The notes under the pieces are model-generated. The model saw nothing but the letters and a program-made list of their open reading frames with translations, was not told the DNA's origin and ran no database searches. The position numbers were made by a program, and so were the translations under genes. A DNA stretch of 64,000 nt, taken from Alphaproteobacteria bacterium PA2 (GTDB lineage: Bacteria; Pseudomonadota; Alphaproteobacteria; Caulobacterales; Caulobacteraceae). Each line of letters begins with the position of its first letter. The first letter of the stretch is position 1. Shown piece after piece: positions 19,326 to 31,814 of this stretch. The DNA is taken from positions 1,447,943 through 1,511,942 of the forward strand of contig NKIZ01000001.1 in assembly GCA_002256425.1 (NCBI GenBank). The letters run 5' to 3'.

Positions 19326-20219
19326 GTGACCCCATCGGCGTTTCAGCACACCCTGCAAGGTCCCGCCCTGTTCGCGGGCATCGGCGTTCACACGGGCGCG
19401 CACACCCGGGTATCGGTCCGTCCGGCCCCGGCGGATACCGGGATTGTTTTCGTCCGCACTGATGTGACCGATCGCGATAACCGCATCGCGGTTTCGGCCG
19501 AGGCGGTCTGCAAGACCCAGTTGGGCACAGTCATCACCAACGACGCCGGCGTGACCCTGTCGACCATCGAGCATCTGATGGCCGCCCTGGTCATGACCGA
19601 GATCGACAATGCGATCGTCGAGATCGATGGTCCTGAAATGCCGATCATGGATGGATCGGCCCTGCCGTTCACCCACATACTCGACATTGTCGGTCGCCGG
19701 GCCCAGGAGGCGCCGCGCCGGTTCATCGAGATCCTGGCCCCTATTGAAGTGGTTGATGGCGACAAGTCAGCCCGTCTTGAGCCCTCAGACCAGTTTGAAG
19801 TGGCTTTCGAAATCGCCTTCGCCTCGGCCGCCATCGGCCGCCAGCGGGTGGACATGCCCATGGGCGTGAAGGCCTTCCGTCGCGAACTGGCCGATTGCCG
19901 CACCTTCGGCTTCCTGCATGAGGTTGAGGCCCTGCGCGCCATGGGCCTGGCCCGGGGTGGTTCAATGGACAATGCAGTGGTCATTGAAGGCGACCGCATT
20001 CTCAATCCAGAGGGTCTGCGGCGTCCCGACGAATTTGTCCGTCACAAGGCCCTCGACGCCATCGGCGACCTCTTCGTTCTGGGCGCGCCGATCATTGGCC
20101 GTTTCGAAGGCGTTTTGGCAGGACATGGCATCAATAACGCCCTGGTTCGCGCCCTTGCCGCTGCACCACAGTCCTGGCGCTACCGCACCCTAGTGGAAGA
20201 GCTGGCCCAGGCCGGCTAG
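19326..20219 (+). CDS. lpxC: UDP-3-O-acyl-N-acetylglucosamine deacetylase LpxC
   Basis: Zinc deacetylase for the committed step of lipid A synthesis. The 297-residue product carries the zinc ligands H83 (STIEHLMA), H240 and D244 (RHKALDAIGD) and the catalytic H267 (LAGHGINN). GTG at 19326 gives the standard N-terminus; the usual LpxC opening motif HTLQGPALFAGIGVHTG follows within ten residues. The 220 bases before it hold the ftsZ terminator and presumably the lpxC promoter, in which I see no clear operator. Confidence 0.95.
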   Translation: MTPSAFQHTLQGPALFAGIGVHTGAHTRVSVRPAPADTGIVFVRTDVTDRDNRIAVSAEAVCKTQLGTVITNDAGVTLSTIEHLMAALVMTEIDNAIVEIDGPEMPIMDGSALPFTHILDIVGRRAQEAPRRFIEILAPIEVVDGDKSARLEPSDQFEVAFEIAFASAAIGRQRVDMPMGVKAFRRELADCRTFGFLHEVEALRAMGLARGGSMDNAVVIEGDRILNPEGLRRPDEFVRHKALDAIGDLFVLGAPIIGRFEGVLAGHGINNALVRALAAAPQSWRYRTLVEELAQAG

Positions 20220-20281
20220 TCGGGGACACGAATCCCGAGCCTTGGTGCTAGACTACCGCTGACTCCCCTCTGGATATCGGC

Positions 20282-22135
20282 GTGAACCTTCTCAGCTTCC
20301 TCAGTGCCGTTCGTCGTCACCCACGCCTGAAGTACTGGCTGGCCGGGGCTGCGATCCTGTTGGTCGGGATCGGTCTTGCAACCCGGCATCCGGCTCACGT
20401 CTATCGCTTCTTCGGAGTCTGGGGTCCCTTGCGCGCCTCGGTGGTCCAGCCGGCCCGCAAGGCCCAGATCAGTGATTATGCCGAGGGGTCTGAACACAGG
20501 CTGGCCATTCTGGTCACCGACCCGGATTCCGACTGGCTGGGTCTGGTGCGCGGTATGAAGGCGCACGGCATCCCCTTCGTGATGACGAGGGATCCGGACG
20601 TCGCCCTGCGCCACAAGACCATATTCATCTACCCCATCATTTCCGGGCGGGTGCTGCAGGCCCGCCACTTCCGCGCCCTTGTGGACCATGTCCACACAGG
20701 AGGATCGCTCCTGACCTTCGACTTTGAAGGGGGCGGCCTGCAGGAACTTTTCGGCATTGCAGGACCGCCCAAGCCTGGCCTTGCGGAGACAATGATCTGG
20801 GGTCCCGGTCCAGAGACAACCGGTCTCGAAACCGCACGGATCAGTCGCACTGGAACCGAGGCCCAGATTCAGGTCCTGAAGTATGAAGCGACCAGCGGCG
20901 CAGCAGTGGCAAGATTTGAATCCGGCGAGCCGGCCCTGATCTGTCACAGGAATGTCGGCGAGGCCTGCACCCTGGGTGTTGACCTGGGCGGGCTCAGCCA
21001 GAGGGCCATGAATGGTCGGGCCGAAGCCTTGGCCATAGCCTATGACAATGCCTATGAGCCCAGCCTTGATGTTCTCTATGACTGGCTTTCCAGGTTCTAT
21101 GTCCGCGGTGAGCCCATGCCCTGGCTGCTGGCGCCTGCGCCGCCCGGCAAGGATCTCAGTATCCTACTGACACATGACATCGACTTCACGCAGTCAGTCG
21201 CCAATGCGCAGGCCTTCTCTGACGCCATGAGTGAGGGCGGGGTGAAGGGCGCCTTCTTCATGCAGACCAAATATGTCCGCGACTATAATGACGACGTGTT
21301 CTTTACGGACAAGACAGCGCCCTGGGTACGCAGGTTGCGCAAGGCCGGAATGGAAATCGGCAGCCATACGGTCGCCCACACCCGGGCCTTTAAGACCTTT
21401 GATATCGGCACCGGCCGGGAGCGCTATCCCGACTATGAACCCTTTGTGACCTCAAGAACCGAGGCGCGGGGCGGCAGCATCCTGGGGGAATTGCGGGTCT
21501 CGAAATTCCTGCTGGATCATCTGACCGGCGCTGAGGTTCGGGCCTTCCGGGCCGGGCACCTTGCAAACCCGTTCCGGCTGCCGGAAGCCCTGGCTGCATC
21601 GGGCTACTATTATGACTCCTCCATCACCGCCAATTCCTGCCTGACCCACCTGCCATTCCAGCTGACAGAGGGGCGTTCCAATTTTGCCCTGGAGCCGGTC
21701 TACGAGTTTCCGGTGACCATTGAAGATGAAGCCCGGCCTGGCCTGGGATTGAGGTTCGAGACCATCAATGTGGTCCTGGAACAGATATCCAGGCGCCGTG
21801 GTCTGGCCGTCGTCCTGCTGCATCCTGACATCACCGGGGAAAAGCTCGCTTTCGAGAAGAAGCTGATCGCCAAGTGGCGTGATCGCGCCTGGTTCGCCAC
21901 CCCTTCGACCTTCGGCGCCTGGTGGCGCGCCAGGGACGACGCACGGGTCGATGTTGTGCAAAGCGGAAAGGGCTGGACCCTGACCGTCGAGGCTCCCCGT
22001 GACCTCCATAACCTCGAAATCTACATGCCCAAGGCCCGGATCACCGGGACTTCCGGCGGCAATGGGCTGAAGGCCGGCGGCGGAGGGGTTCTGGCCAACA
22101 TGCCGGCAGGGACGCAGAGCCTGTCCTGGAACTAG
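20282..22135 (+). CDS. membrane-anchored NodB-type polysaccharide deacetylase
   Basis: Predicted envelope enzyme that removes acetyl groups from a polysaccharide. The 617-residue product has an N-terminal membrane anchor at about residues 17-36, a Rossmann/GATase-like domain at about 70-280 (LAILVTDPDSDWLGL; SLLTFDFEGGG), the NodB catalytic domain from about 290 and a short beta-rich C-terminal region. Catalytic motifs are intact: H298-D299-I-D301, H362-TVA-H366, FRAGHLANP and VVLLHPDI. The start is GTG 20282. It converges on the glycosyltransferase operon with only six bases between the stops. I infer that it modifies the glycan made by that operon; the substrate is unknown. Confidence 0.8.
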   Translation: MNLLSFLSAVRRHPRLKYWLAGAAILLVGIGLATRHPAHVYRFFGVWGPLRASVVQPARKAQISDYAEGSEHRLAILVTDPDSDWLGLVRGMKAHGIPFVMTRDPDVALRHKTIFIYPIISGRVLQARHFRALVDHVHTGGSLLTFDFEGGGLQELFGIAGPPKPGLAETMIWGPGPETTGLETARISRTGTEAQIQVLKYEATSGAAVARFESGEPALICHRNVGEACTLGVDLGGLSQRAMNGRAEALAIAYDNAYEPSLDVLYDWLSRFYVRGEPMPWLLAPAPPGKDLSILLTHDIDFTQSVANAQAFSDAMSEGGVKGAFFMQTKYVRDYNDDVFFTDKTAPWVRRLRKAGMEIGSHTVAHTRAFKTFDIGTGRERYPDYEPFVTSRTEARGGSILGELRVSKFLLDHLTGAEVRAFRAGHLANPFRLPEALAASGYYYDSSITANSCLTHLPFQLTEGRSNFALEPVYEFPVTIEDEARPGLGLRFETINVVLEQISRRRGLAVVLLHPDITGEKLAFEKKLIAKWRDRAWFATPSTFGAWWRARDDARVDVVQSGKGWTLTVEAPRDLHNLEIYMPKARITGTSGGNGLKAGGGGVLANMPAGTQSLSWN

Positions 22136-22141
22136 ATCGGG

Positions 22142-23569
22142 TCAGGCCTTGGCTGGCTTGGAAAAGCCCTGGCGGGTCATGGAACCCCAGCCCTGGACGC
22201 CGCCGAGGAACTGCAGGGTGCCGCGCAGTCGCCAATAGCTGCAGAGCTGGCGGTAACCGAAATTCTCCGCCACGGCGACGCAGAGCAGAAGGAAGACGTC
22301 CTTGCCGGAGCTGACCCGGTGCTGCTGGGTCTCATCCAGGGCGATGCCAGCGACGCTGATCGCCATGTTGAAGCCGAGACTGAGCGCCAGGAAGGCCGAA
22401 AAATAGGACCAGGACAGAACCCCCAGCAGGCCGAAGGTTGGCAGAATGATGTAGCCGAGGACCTCGGCGATGGGACCGATGACGTCGGTGATCAGCATAT
22501 TGCCCATGGCCAGGGAACCGATCCGGCCATAGCGGGGGCGAAACAGCATGTCGCGATGCTTGGTTATGGTTTCCATCGCCCCGCGCTGCCAGCGCATCCG
22601 CTGCCGGCCAAGGTCACGGAAACTGTCAGGCACCTGGGTCCAGCAGACGGGATCGGGGGCGAAGACGACCCGATAGGGTTCGCCCCGCTCCCGGAAACGG
22701 CGATGTAGCTTGATCACCAGTTCCAGATCCTCGCCGACAGTCTTGTGGGTATAGCCGCCCACGGAAATCGCCGCGTCCCGGCGGAACAGGCCAAAGGCGC
22801 CTGAGATCAGGGTCAGGGCTTCAAGATGCCCCCAGGCCAGTCGGCCCAGCATGTAGGCCCGGCAGTATTCACCAACCTGGAAGAGGGCGACTGGGTTGAG
22901 GGGAAGCTTCACCCCCAGCACCCGACCCTGTTCGACCCTGCAGCCATTGACCACACGTATGGAACCGCCCACGGCGACCACCCGATCCGGATCTTCGATA
23001 AAGGGCTGGGCGGCGCGCAGCAGGGCCTCGGGCTCGAGGAGGGAGTCAGAGTCCATGGCGCAGACCAGGTCGTATCTCGCCAGATTGATGCCGGCGTTCA
23101 GGGCGTCGGACTTGCCGCCATTGGCCTTGTCCACCACCAGCAGCCTGGCCTGGTGCAGGGAGGCGTAGAGGCCCCGGACCGGTTGGCAGGGGGCTTCATA
23201 GTCAAAGGCGCGCTGGGTTGGCTGAAGCTGGAAGGCCTCGATGAGGGCGGCCAGGGTCCCGTCCGTCGAGCCGTCATTGACCACCACCACCTCAAACTGC
23301 GGATACTGCAGATTGAGCAGGGAGCGGACGCTTTCCACGACGCTGGTGACCTCGTTATAGGCCGGCGCAATCAGGGTGATGGGCGGGGCGGAATCGCCAA
23401 AACGCCGCCAGAGCCAACGGTTCTCGCGGTTGTTGGCCATGGCGCGGATGGCGCGGCCGGCCAGGACCAGCTGTACGACCTGGATGAGGTTCTGCAGCCC
23501 GGCGGACAGGACCAGGATCGCGCCTATGGCGACCGAGACAAAGTGGATGAACTGCTGGAGGAAGATCAC
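22142..23569 (-). CDS. processive family 2 glycosyltransferase (PgaC/YaiP-like)
   Basis: Predicted inner-membrane synthase that polymerises and probably moves a polysaccharide across the membrane. The 475-residue product has an N-terminal hydrophobic region (about 8-36), a GT-A domain and several C-terminal membrane segments. The processive signature is complete: VVVNDGSTDGT, the DxD motif in AMDSDS, GEDLEL with the catalytic Asp, and QRMRWQRG. No PilZ domain is visible, unlike bacterial cellulose synthase. The GTG start overlaps the HEAT-gene stop by four bases. The PgaC-type synthases for poly-GlcNAc are the nearest well-known relatives by motif; the sugar used here cannot be told. Confidence 0.85.
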   Translation of the reverse strand: MIFLQQFIHFVSVAIGAILVLSAGLQNLIQVVQLVLAGRAIRAMANNRENRWLWRRFGDSAPPITLIAPAYNEVTSVVESVRSLLNLQYPQFEVVVVNDGSTDGTLAALIEAFQLQPTQRAFDYEAPCQPVRGLYASLHQARLLVVDKANGGKSDALNAGINLARYDLVCAMDSDSLLEPEALLRAAQPFIEDPDRVVAVGGSIRVVNGCRVEQGRVLGVKLPLNPVALFQVGEYCRAYMLGRLAWGHLEALTLISGAFGLFRRDAAISVGGYTHKTVGEDLELVIKLHRRFRERGEPYRVVFAPDPVCWTQVPDSFRDLGRQRMRWQRGAMETITKHRDMLFRPRYGRIGSLAMGNMLITDVIGPIAEVLGYIILPTFGLLGVLSWSYFSAFLALSLGFNMAISVAGIALDETQQHRVSSGKDVFLLLCVAVAENFGYRQLCSYWRLRGTLQFLGGVQGWGSMTRQGFSKPAKA

Positions 23570-24615
23570 GCCGCCAGCCTCTCACCAAGGGTGATGGCCG
23601 CCAGGTCGCGCACAGCGGCATTGTCCGAGAACTTTGAAACATGCCTCAGGACGAAATGCCCGGGCTCACCGGCCGCCGCCAGGGTCGCCACCGCCTGGGC
23701 CCGCACCGCCCAGACCGGATCAGCGAGCAGGTCGGCCACATGCTGGTACTGGCGCTTGAACTTGACCTGGCCGATGGCTTCCACAGCCGCCCGGCGGACC
23801 CGCCAGTCTGTGTCTTCCAGGGCAGCGTCTATGACCGACTCAGCGCCGGGATGCTTCAGCCGGCCCAGGGCGTTGACGGCGATGGCGCGCAGTTCCGGCA
23901 CCATGGAGGTCGCCTTGCGGCACAGTATGGGCAGGGCCTCATAGTCACCGGCGCTGCCGATCGCGTCGCAGAGCATCAACTGATAGGCCAGGGGCAGGTG
24001 CTCATCATGCAGGGTCTCGATGGCTGACCGCGGCTGGTTCTTCACCAGGTGATGCAACAGGGCCATGAATCGCAGCGACACCGGCAGATGCCCGTCCAGA
24101 CTTGAGCGGATCAGGGTCTTTGGCGAGATCGAAGCTCCGGCCTCGATCAGCCCGCCAACCGCAATGAGCCGGACGTCAGGGTGTGGGTCGGCCATGGCGG
24201 TGCGCAGGATGGGGCGACAGGTCTTCAAGGGGAAGAAGGCGACGGCTTCCAGGCAGGTCATGCGTCGCGCCAGGGATCCGCGAAGTGCCTTGCGAACCAG
24301 GGGTTCAAAGCCGCCGGCCTCATAGACGGCATTGACCAGCTTGTCCCGATCGCCGCCCTTGATGAGGGCTGCAATTTCCAGAAGACCGTGGGCGAGGACG
24401 TCAGCGCGTCTAACCTCCCTGGGCAGCTGGGCCAGGGCCTCGGGATCGTCAGCGACGACGTGCAGCAGCAGTCTGCGGCAGTGATACAGCGCCTTGCGAC
24501 GGTATTTTTGATAGCCGTCCTGGACCAAGCGAATGGCCATGATCAGAAAAACGCACAAAAAGGACCCGGCGACCAGAATACCTGCGGCAATCCACAGCCC
24601 TGTCGCAGGTCCCAT
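23566..24615 (-). CDS. membrane-anchored HEAT-repeat protein
   Basis: The 349-residue product has one N-terminal membrane segment at about 8-28 and then a helical solenoid. Several HEAT-type units are visible, such as DPHPDVRLIAVGGLIEAG, VPELRAIAVNALGRLKHP, DTDWRVRRAAVEAIGQV and DPVWAVRAQAVATLAAAGEP. No catalytic motif was found, so a scaffold role is likely. It sits between the outer-membrane barrel gene (three-base gap upstream) and the glycosyltransferase gene (four-base overlap downstream), suggesting that it connects parts of a synthesis and export machine. Confidence 0.75.
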   Translation of the reverse strand: MGPATGLWIAAGILVAGSFLCVFLIMAIRLVQDGYQKYRRKALYHCRRLLLHVVADDPEALAQLPREVRRADVLAHGLLEIAALIKGGDRDKLVNAVYEAGGFEPLVRKALRGSLARRMTCLEAVAFFPLKTCRPILRTAMADPHPDVRLIAVGGLIEAGASISPKTLIRSSLDGHLPVSLRFMALLHHLVKNQPRSAIETLHDEHLPLAYQLMLCDAIGSAGDYEALPILCRKATSMVPELRAIAVNALGRLKHPGAESVIDAALEDTDWRVRRAAVEAIGQVKFKRQYQHVADLLADPVWAVRAQAVATLAAAGEPGHFVLRHVSKFSDNAAVRDLAAITLGERLAA

Positions 24616-24618
24616 TGT

Positions 24619-25389
24619 CTAGAACCGGCGGGCCAAACCGACAGCCAGCTCATTGCGATCAAACTGGTCGCGGACTTCATGGGCGGCGTCCAGCCGGACC
24701 GAGGTCCAGTCGTTGATGTCGAAGGCCAGGCCGCCACTGTAGGCCTGGGTCTTGAGCGTGATCCCGCTGTCGGATTCAGGGGCGTCTGCATAGCCCACCT
24801 GTACCCGCATGCGGTTTGTCACGGGGGTCAGGCCCCGGAGTGAGTATCCGTAGAGGGTCTTTCCGAAGTCGCCGAAGGAGGCGATCGCCCGGGCCGAGAA
24901 TTCCGCGCCCTTGTCCGACTTCACTTCCACGAAGGGCTGGAACGAGCCCACATCGTTGGACTTGTAGTGTGCGGCCGTGGCCTGGAGGCCGAGATTCAAT
25001 GACCATTCCGGTGAGAAGTGGACAATCGGGGCCGTGGTTGCGCCGACCTGGATCGCCGTTTGGGCGCGGATCTTCGCGCCAGGCGCCCCTGCCAGGGCCA
25101 CTTGCGCCGTCGCGCCCTTGTCGAAGGTCCTGGCGATCCGGCCGGAAATGACAGTGTCCTGCATGCCGAAACGCCGGGAGGTCTCGATCCCGCCAGACAG
25201 CCAGGTGCTGGCGTTCTGGCGATAGGCGGCGACCAGGGCGGCGTCCTGCCACTTACCCCGACCCTTGTTCAGCTTGCTCTGGCTGGCGCTGACATAGACG
25301 CGCCATTCCGGGGAGATTTTCTGGGGCTGAGCCAGGGCTGGCGTCGCAATGGCCAGAACGACCGCCGTGAGCATCAAGGCGAACTTCAT
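24619..25389 (-). CDS. YaiO-family outer-membrane beta-barrel protein
   Basis: The 256-residue product has a signal peptide (residues 1-20, ending TPALA) and then alternating amphipathic strands (for example WRVYVSASQSKLNKG, WSLNLGLQATAAHYKS and SVRLDAAHEVRDQF), ending in Phe (LARRF) as outer-membrane barrels do. The overall pattern and length match the YaiO family. In E. coli yaiO lies near the yaiP glycosyltransferase and the yaiS deacetylase, which parallels this locus. It probably forms the outer-membrane exit or a periplasmic partner for the glycan. The start shares one base with the response-regulator stop (TGATG). Confidence 0.7.
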   Translation of the reverse strand: MKFALMLTAVVLAIATPALAQPQKISPEWRVYVSASQSKLNKGRGKWQDAALVAAYRQNASTWLSGGIETSRRFGMQDTVISGRIARTFDKGATAQVALAGAPGAKIRAQTAIQVGATTAPIVHFSPEWSLNLGLQATAAHYKSNDVGSFQPFVEVKSDKGAEFSARAIASFGDFGKTLYGYSLRGLTPVTNRMRVQVGYADAPESDSGITLKTQAYSGGLAFDINDWTSVRLDAAHEVRDQFDRNELAVGLARRF

Positions 25390-25778
25390 CAGGCCGCATC
25401 CCGGAAGGGCGGCGCAATGCGGGACATGCGCGCAATCAGTTCGTCGGGGTTGAAGGGCTTGGACAGGTAGTCGGCCGCGCCAAGCTGCAGGGCGGTCACA
25501 ATGTCGGTGTCCCGTCGCATGGCGGTCAGCATGATGACCGGGATGGAGGCCAGCGCCGGATCGGCCTTGAAACGGCGCAGGGCCTCAAAGCCGTCCATGA
25601 TCGGCATCATGGCGTCCAGGACGATGACCTGGGGCGAAATCAGTCTGGCGCGATCCAGGGCTGCCTGGCCGTCACCCACGGTTTCCACGCGGTAGCCGGC
25701 GGAGCTGAGCTTGTGATCCAGCAGTGTTTGAAGCAGGTCATCGTCATCGGCGACAACAACCTTTGCGCGATTTCGCAT
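25389..25778 (-). CDS. single-domain response regulator heading the polysaccharide operon
   Basis: Receiver-only protein of 129 residues starting at MRNRAKVVVADDDD. The acidic pocket D11-D14, the phosphoacceptor D55 (VIVLDAMMP), the Thr in MLTAM and the Lys in SKPFNPDEL are all present. There is no output domain, so it acts by protein contact. An upstream in-frame start exists, but the extension is non-conserved in type. It is translationally coupled to the barrel gene, which ties signalling to glycan production or export. The HPt protein encoded divergently next door may be its phosphodonor. Confidence 0.8.
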   Translation of the reverse strand: MRNRAKVVVADDDDLLQTLLDHKLSSAGYRVETVGDGQAALDRARLISPQVIVLDAMMPIMDGFEALRRFKADPALASIPVIMLTAMRRDTDIVTALQLGAADYLSKPFNPDELIARMSRIAPPFRDAA

Positions 25779-25931
25779 GAGGCACCCAGACAGCGGTATT
25801 ATGTGGACAGTTTGTCGCACCCACGTGGTTACCAAACCCTTAGAACTTGCTGACGTAATGCTGTTGGACCGGGGCTTTACCGGAAATGTCTGTCAGGGCG
25901 CGAAGTGGTTGAAATCGGGAAGGACAGGGCG

Positions 25932-26228
25932 ATGGGCGAGACGCTCAGTCTGGGAGAACGATTCCTCGGGCGGTGCCTGGAAGATTTCGATGTCGTCCAG
26001 CGAGCCCTTTCCGAGCCAGGGTTTCAGCAGGACCCGGAATTCGTCCACATAGTTCATCGCATGGCCGGCGCCGGGGGACTTTTCGGCTACCCGCATCTCA
26101 GCAGGATGGCCAGGGCGCTCAATGACGCCCTTGTCGACAAACTGCCGTATGAAATCAAGGATATACAGGCTATCGCCAACGAGTTGCTGGGTATTGCCGA
26201 GGGGCGGATCGCCCCGGTGAAGGACTGA
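25932..26228 (+). CDS. HPt-domain phosphotransfer protein
   Basis: Small helical protein of 98 residues. The motif H42-R-M-A-G-A-G-G-L-F-G matches the phosphoaccepting helix of HPt domains, with H42 as the likely phosphorylated residue. ATG 25932 is preceded by GGGAAGGA at seven bases' distance; GTG 25905 is a weaker alternative. It is transcribed away from the response regulator with about 150 bases between them. No histidine kinase lies adjacent; the nearest is the hybrid kinase at 58.1-60.6 kb, and any link is speculative. Confidence 0.7.
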   Translation: MGETLSLGERFLGRCLEDFDVVQRALSEPGFQQDPEFVHIVHRMAGAGGLFGYPHLSRMARALNDALVDKLPYEIKDIQAIANELLGIAEGRIAPVKD

Positions 26229-26349
26229 GGCGGCCTTGTTTCCGCCCTGGTTGAATGTCGAATTCGCGCCATCCCGTTTGCGCTCTACGTCCCCTGGTGT
26301 AGAACCACTCCTTCGGCGCGGGGGCGCGCTAAGATGGTCTGAGGTGAAG

Positions 26350-27303
26350 GTGTCCTTGCTTCGCAATTCCTGGGCTCGGTCGGCGACCGTCGCTGTGATC
26401 CTGGCCCTCGCCCTCGCCGGGTGCGCCGGCAAGCCCAAAAAAGACAAGCTCGTCTACGAAGAGCGCCCGGTTGAACTGCTCTACGCCACCGGCGCCGACC
26501 GTATGGACAAACAGCAGTGGAACCAGGCGGTGAACTATTTCGCCGAGGTCGAGCGCCAGCATCCCTATTCGGAGTGGTCGCGCCGGGCGATCTTGATGAC
26601 CGCCTTCGCCCACTACCAGGCTGACAACTATGCCGAAGCCATCGGCGACACGGACCGGTTCATCTCGCTCTATCCCGGCAATCAGGCGGCGGCTTACGCC
26701 CACTATCTCAAGGCCATCTGCTATTTCGAGGAAATCGTCGACGTTGGCCGGGACCAGGCCGCCACCGGCCAGGCGCTTGAGGCCCTGCGTGATGTGGTCC
26801 AGCGCTATCCCAAGTCGGAATACGCCGCCGACGCCCGCCTGAAGATCGACATGGTCAATGACCAGCTTGCCGGCAAGGAAATGACCATTGGCCGCTATTA
26901 CCTTCGCCACGGTGACACCCTAGCGGCAGTTGGTCGGTTCAGGACGGTTGTTGACCGCTATCAGACCACGACCCACACCCCTGAAGCCCTCTACCGCATG
27001 GTCGAGGCCTATATGACCATGGGGCTGCTGGATGAGGCGACGAAGAACGGCGCCGTGCTGGGCTATAACTATCCTGGCGATGGCTGGTATCGCGACGCCT
27101 ATCGGTTGCTGACGGACAAGGGCCTTCGCCCGGCGACAGCGCCCCTGACGGACCGCAAGGGCGTTCTGGGACATCTCCCATTCGTCAAGGACAAGTCTGT
27201 GACCCTTTCCCCCGACGACGCTGCCGAGGCGCCGCCCATGGCCAACGCCATCAAGCCCGCCAAGCCGAAGAAGCGTTTCCGCGTGCCTTTCTTCGGCCGC
27301 TGA
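26350..27303 (+). CDS. bamD: outer-membrane assembly lipoprotein BamD
   Basis: Essential lipoprotein of the BAM complex that folds outer-membrane proteins. From GTG 26350 the product is 317 residues, with a signal sequence ending in the lipobox ALAGC (lipidated C25). TPR-like units follow (LYATGADRMDKQQWNQAVNYFAEVE and similar), the BamD/ComL pattern. GTG 26344 is an alternative two codons earlier; an upstream ATG at 26236 would bury the signal peptide. The C-terminal 50 residues are basic and low-complexity (AIKPAKPKKRFRVPFFGR). Its place between lpxC and recN is usual in Caulobacterales. Confidence 0.92.
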   Translation: MSLLRNSWARSATVAVILALALAGCAGKPKKDKLVYEERPVELLYATGADRMDKQQWNQAVNYFAEVERQHPYSEWSRRAILMTAFAHYQADNYAEAIGDTDRFISLYPGNQAAAYAHYLKAICYFEEIVDVGRDQAATGQALEALRDVVQRYPKSEYAADARLKIDMVNDQLAGKEMTIGRYYLRHGDTLAAVGRFRTVVDRYQTTTHTPEALYRMVEAYMTMGLLDEATKNGAVLGYNYPGDGWYRDAYRLLTDKGLRPATAPLTDRKGVLGHLPFVKDKSVTLSPDDAAEAPPMANAIKPAKPKKRFRVPFFGR

Positions 27304-27334
27304 GCCCGTCAGATGGATGCCCGCGGGCGATTTG

Positions 27335-27349
27335 GAACTAAAAGTGAAT
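27335..27349. promoter_or_regulatory. LexA-like (SOS) box upstream of recN
   Basis: GAAC-TAAAAGT-GAAT is one base away from GAAC-N7-GAAC, the reverse complement of the alphaproteobacterial LexA box GTTC-N7-GTTC. It lies 53 bases before the recN ATG. recN is a classic SOS gene, which supports the call. Confidence 0.5.
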
Positions 27350-27402
27350 CCCGGTAGACGCAGGCTCTTTCGGCGCAGGCGATTTCGGGTGATCTTCCCC
27401 AC

Positions 27403-31189
<3,787 letters not shown>

Positions 31190-31193
31190 AACC

Positions 31194-31775
31194 ATGAAGG
31201 CCGGGATCATGCTTTCGTCGATCATGGCTCTGGCAGCAGGCCGGGCCTGGGCTGATTGTGGCCTTCAGGGCGATATCGACGCCGCACGCCTTCCCAAATC
31301 ACCTCCGGCCTACGCCGGTGAGGTCCTCAAGGCATCCCGTGAGCATTTGCCAGGGCAGGGCAGACAGGTTCAGATCCGCGCTGGCCTGAACATCGCCATG
31401 ATCGGCGGCCAGCACTATCTTCTGGCGTCCCGCAGCAATGCAGGATGGCGTGTGGAGCGTTGGGTGCAGGGATCAGCCAGAATGTCCCCCGATGGCGGGA
31501 CGCCAGCCGCCAAGGTCACCCGTGGGAGGCTTTCGCGATCCCAGGGCGCCAAGCTGGATGTCATGCTGGGCGTCGCCTGCCTCTGGCGGTTTCCGCCCTA
31601 TCTGCCCAATACCTTGCCCCTGAAGGGCGGACAGAACGTCACCTGTATGGATGGCGCAAATCTGGTGATTGAAATCCGTTCCATCCGCCGTCGATGGGTC
31701 GGCGCCCAGGAATGCCAGATCCAGGGAGCTCCTGGGGACATCTACAATCTGCTCAGCCAGGCTCAAGGGTTGTAG
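31194..31775 (+). CDS. small secreted protein of unknown function
   Basis: Product of 193 residues with a likely signal peptide (MKAGIMLSSIMALAAGRAWA). The mature part has four cysteines (ADCGLQG, GVACLWR, VTCMDG, QECQIQ), which could form two disulfides in the periplasm, and a central basic stretch (KVTRGRLSRSQGAKL). It starts four bases after ligA and is probably in the same transcript. I recognise no family; it could be a periplasmic binding or inhibitor-like protein, but nothing shows this. Confidence 0.6.
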   Translation: MKAGIMLSSIMALAAGRAWADCGLQGDIDAARLPKSPPAYAGEVLKASREHLPGQGRQVQIRAGLNIAMIGGQHYLLASRSNAGWRVERWVQGSARMSPDGGTPAAKVTRGRLSRSQGAKLDVMLGVACLWRFPPYLPNTLPLKGGQNVTCMDGANLVIEIRSIRRRWVGAQECQIQGAPGDIYNLLSQAQGL

Positions 31776-31814
31776 TCGGTCGATTTTCAGGCTGATCGGC
31801 GCTATCCTTACGCG

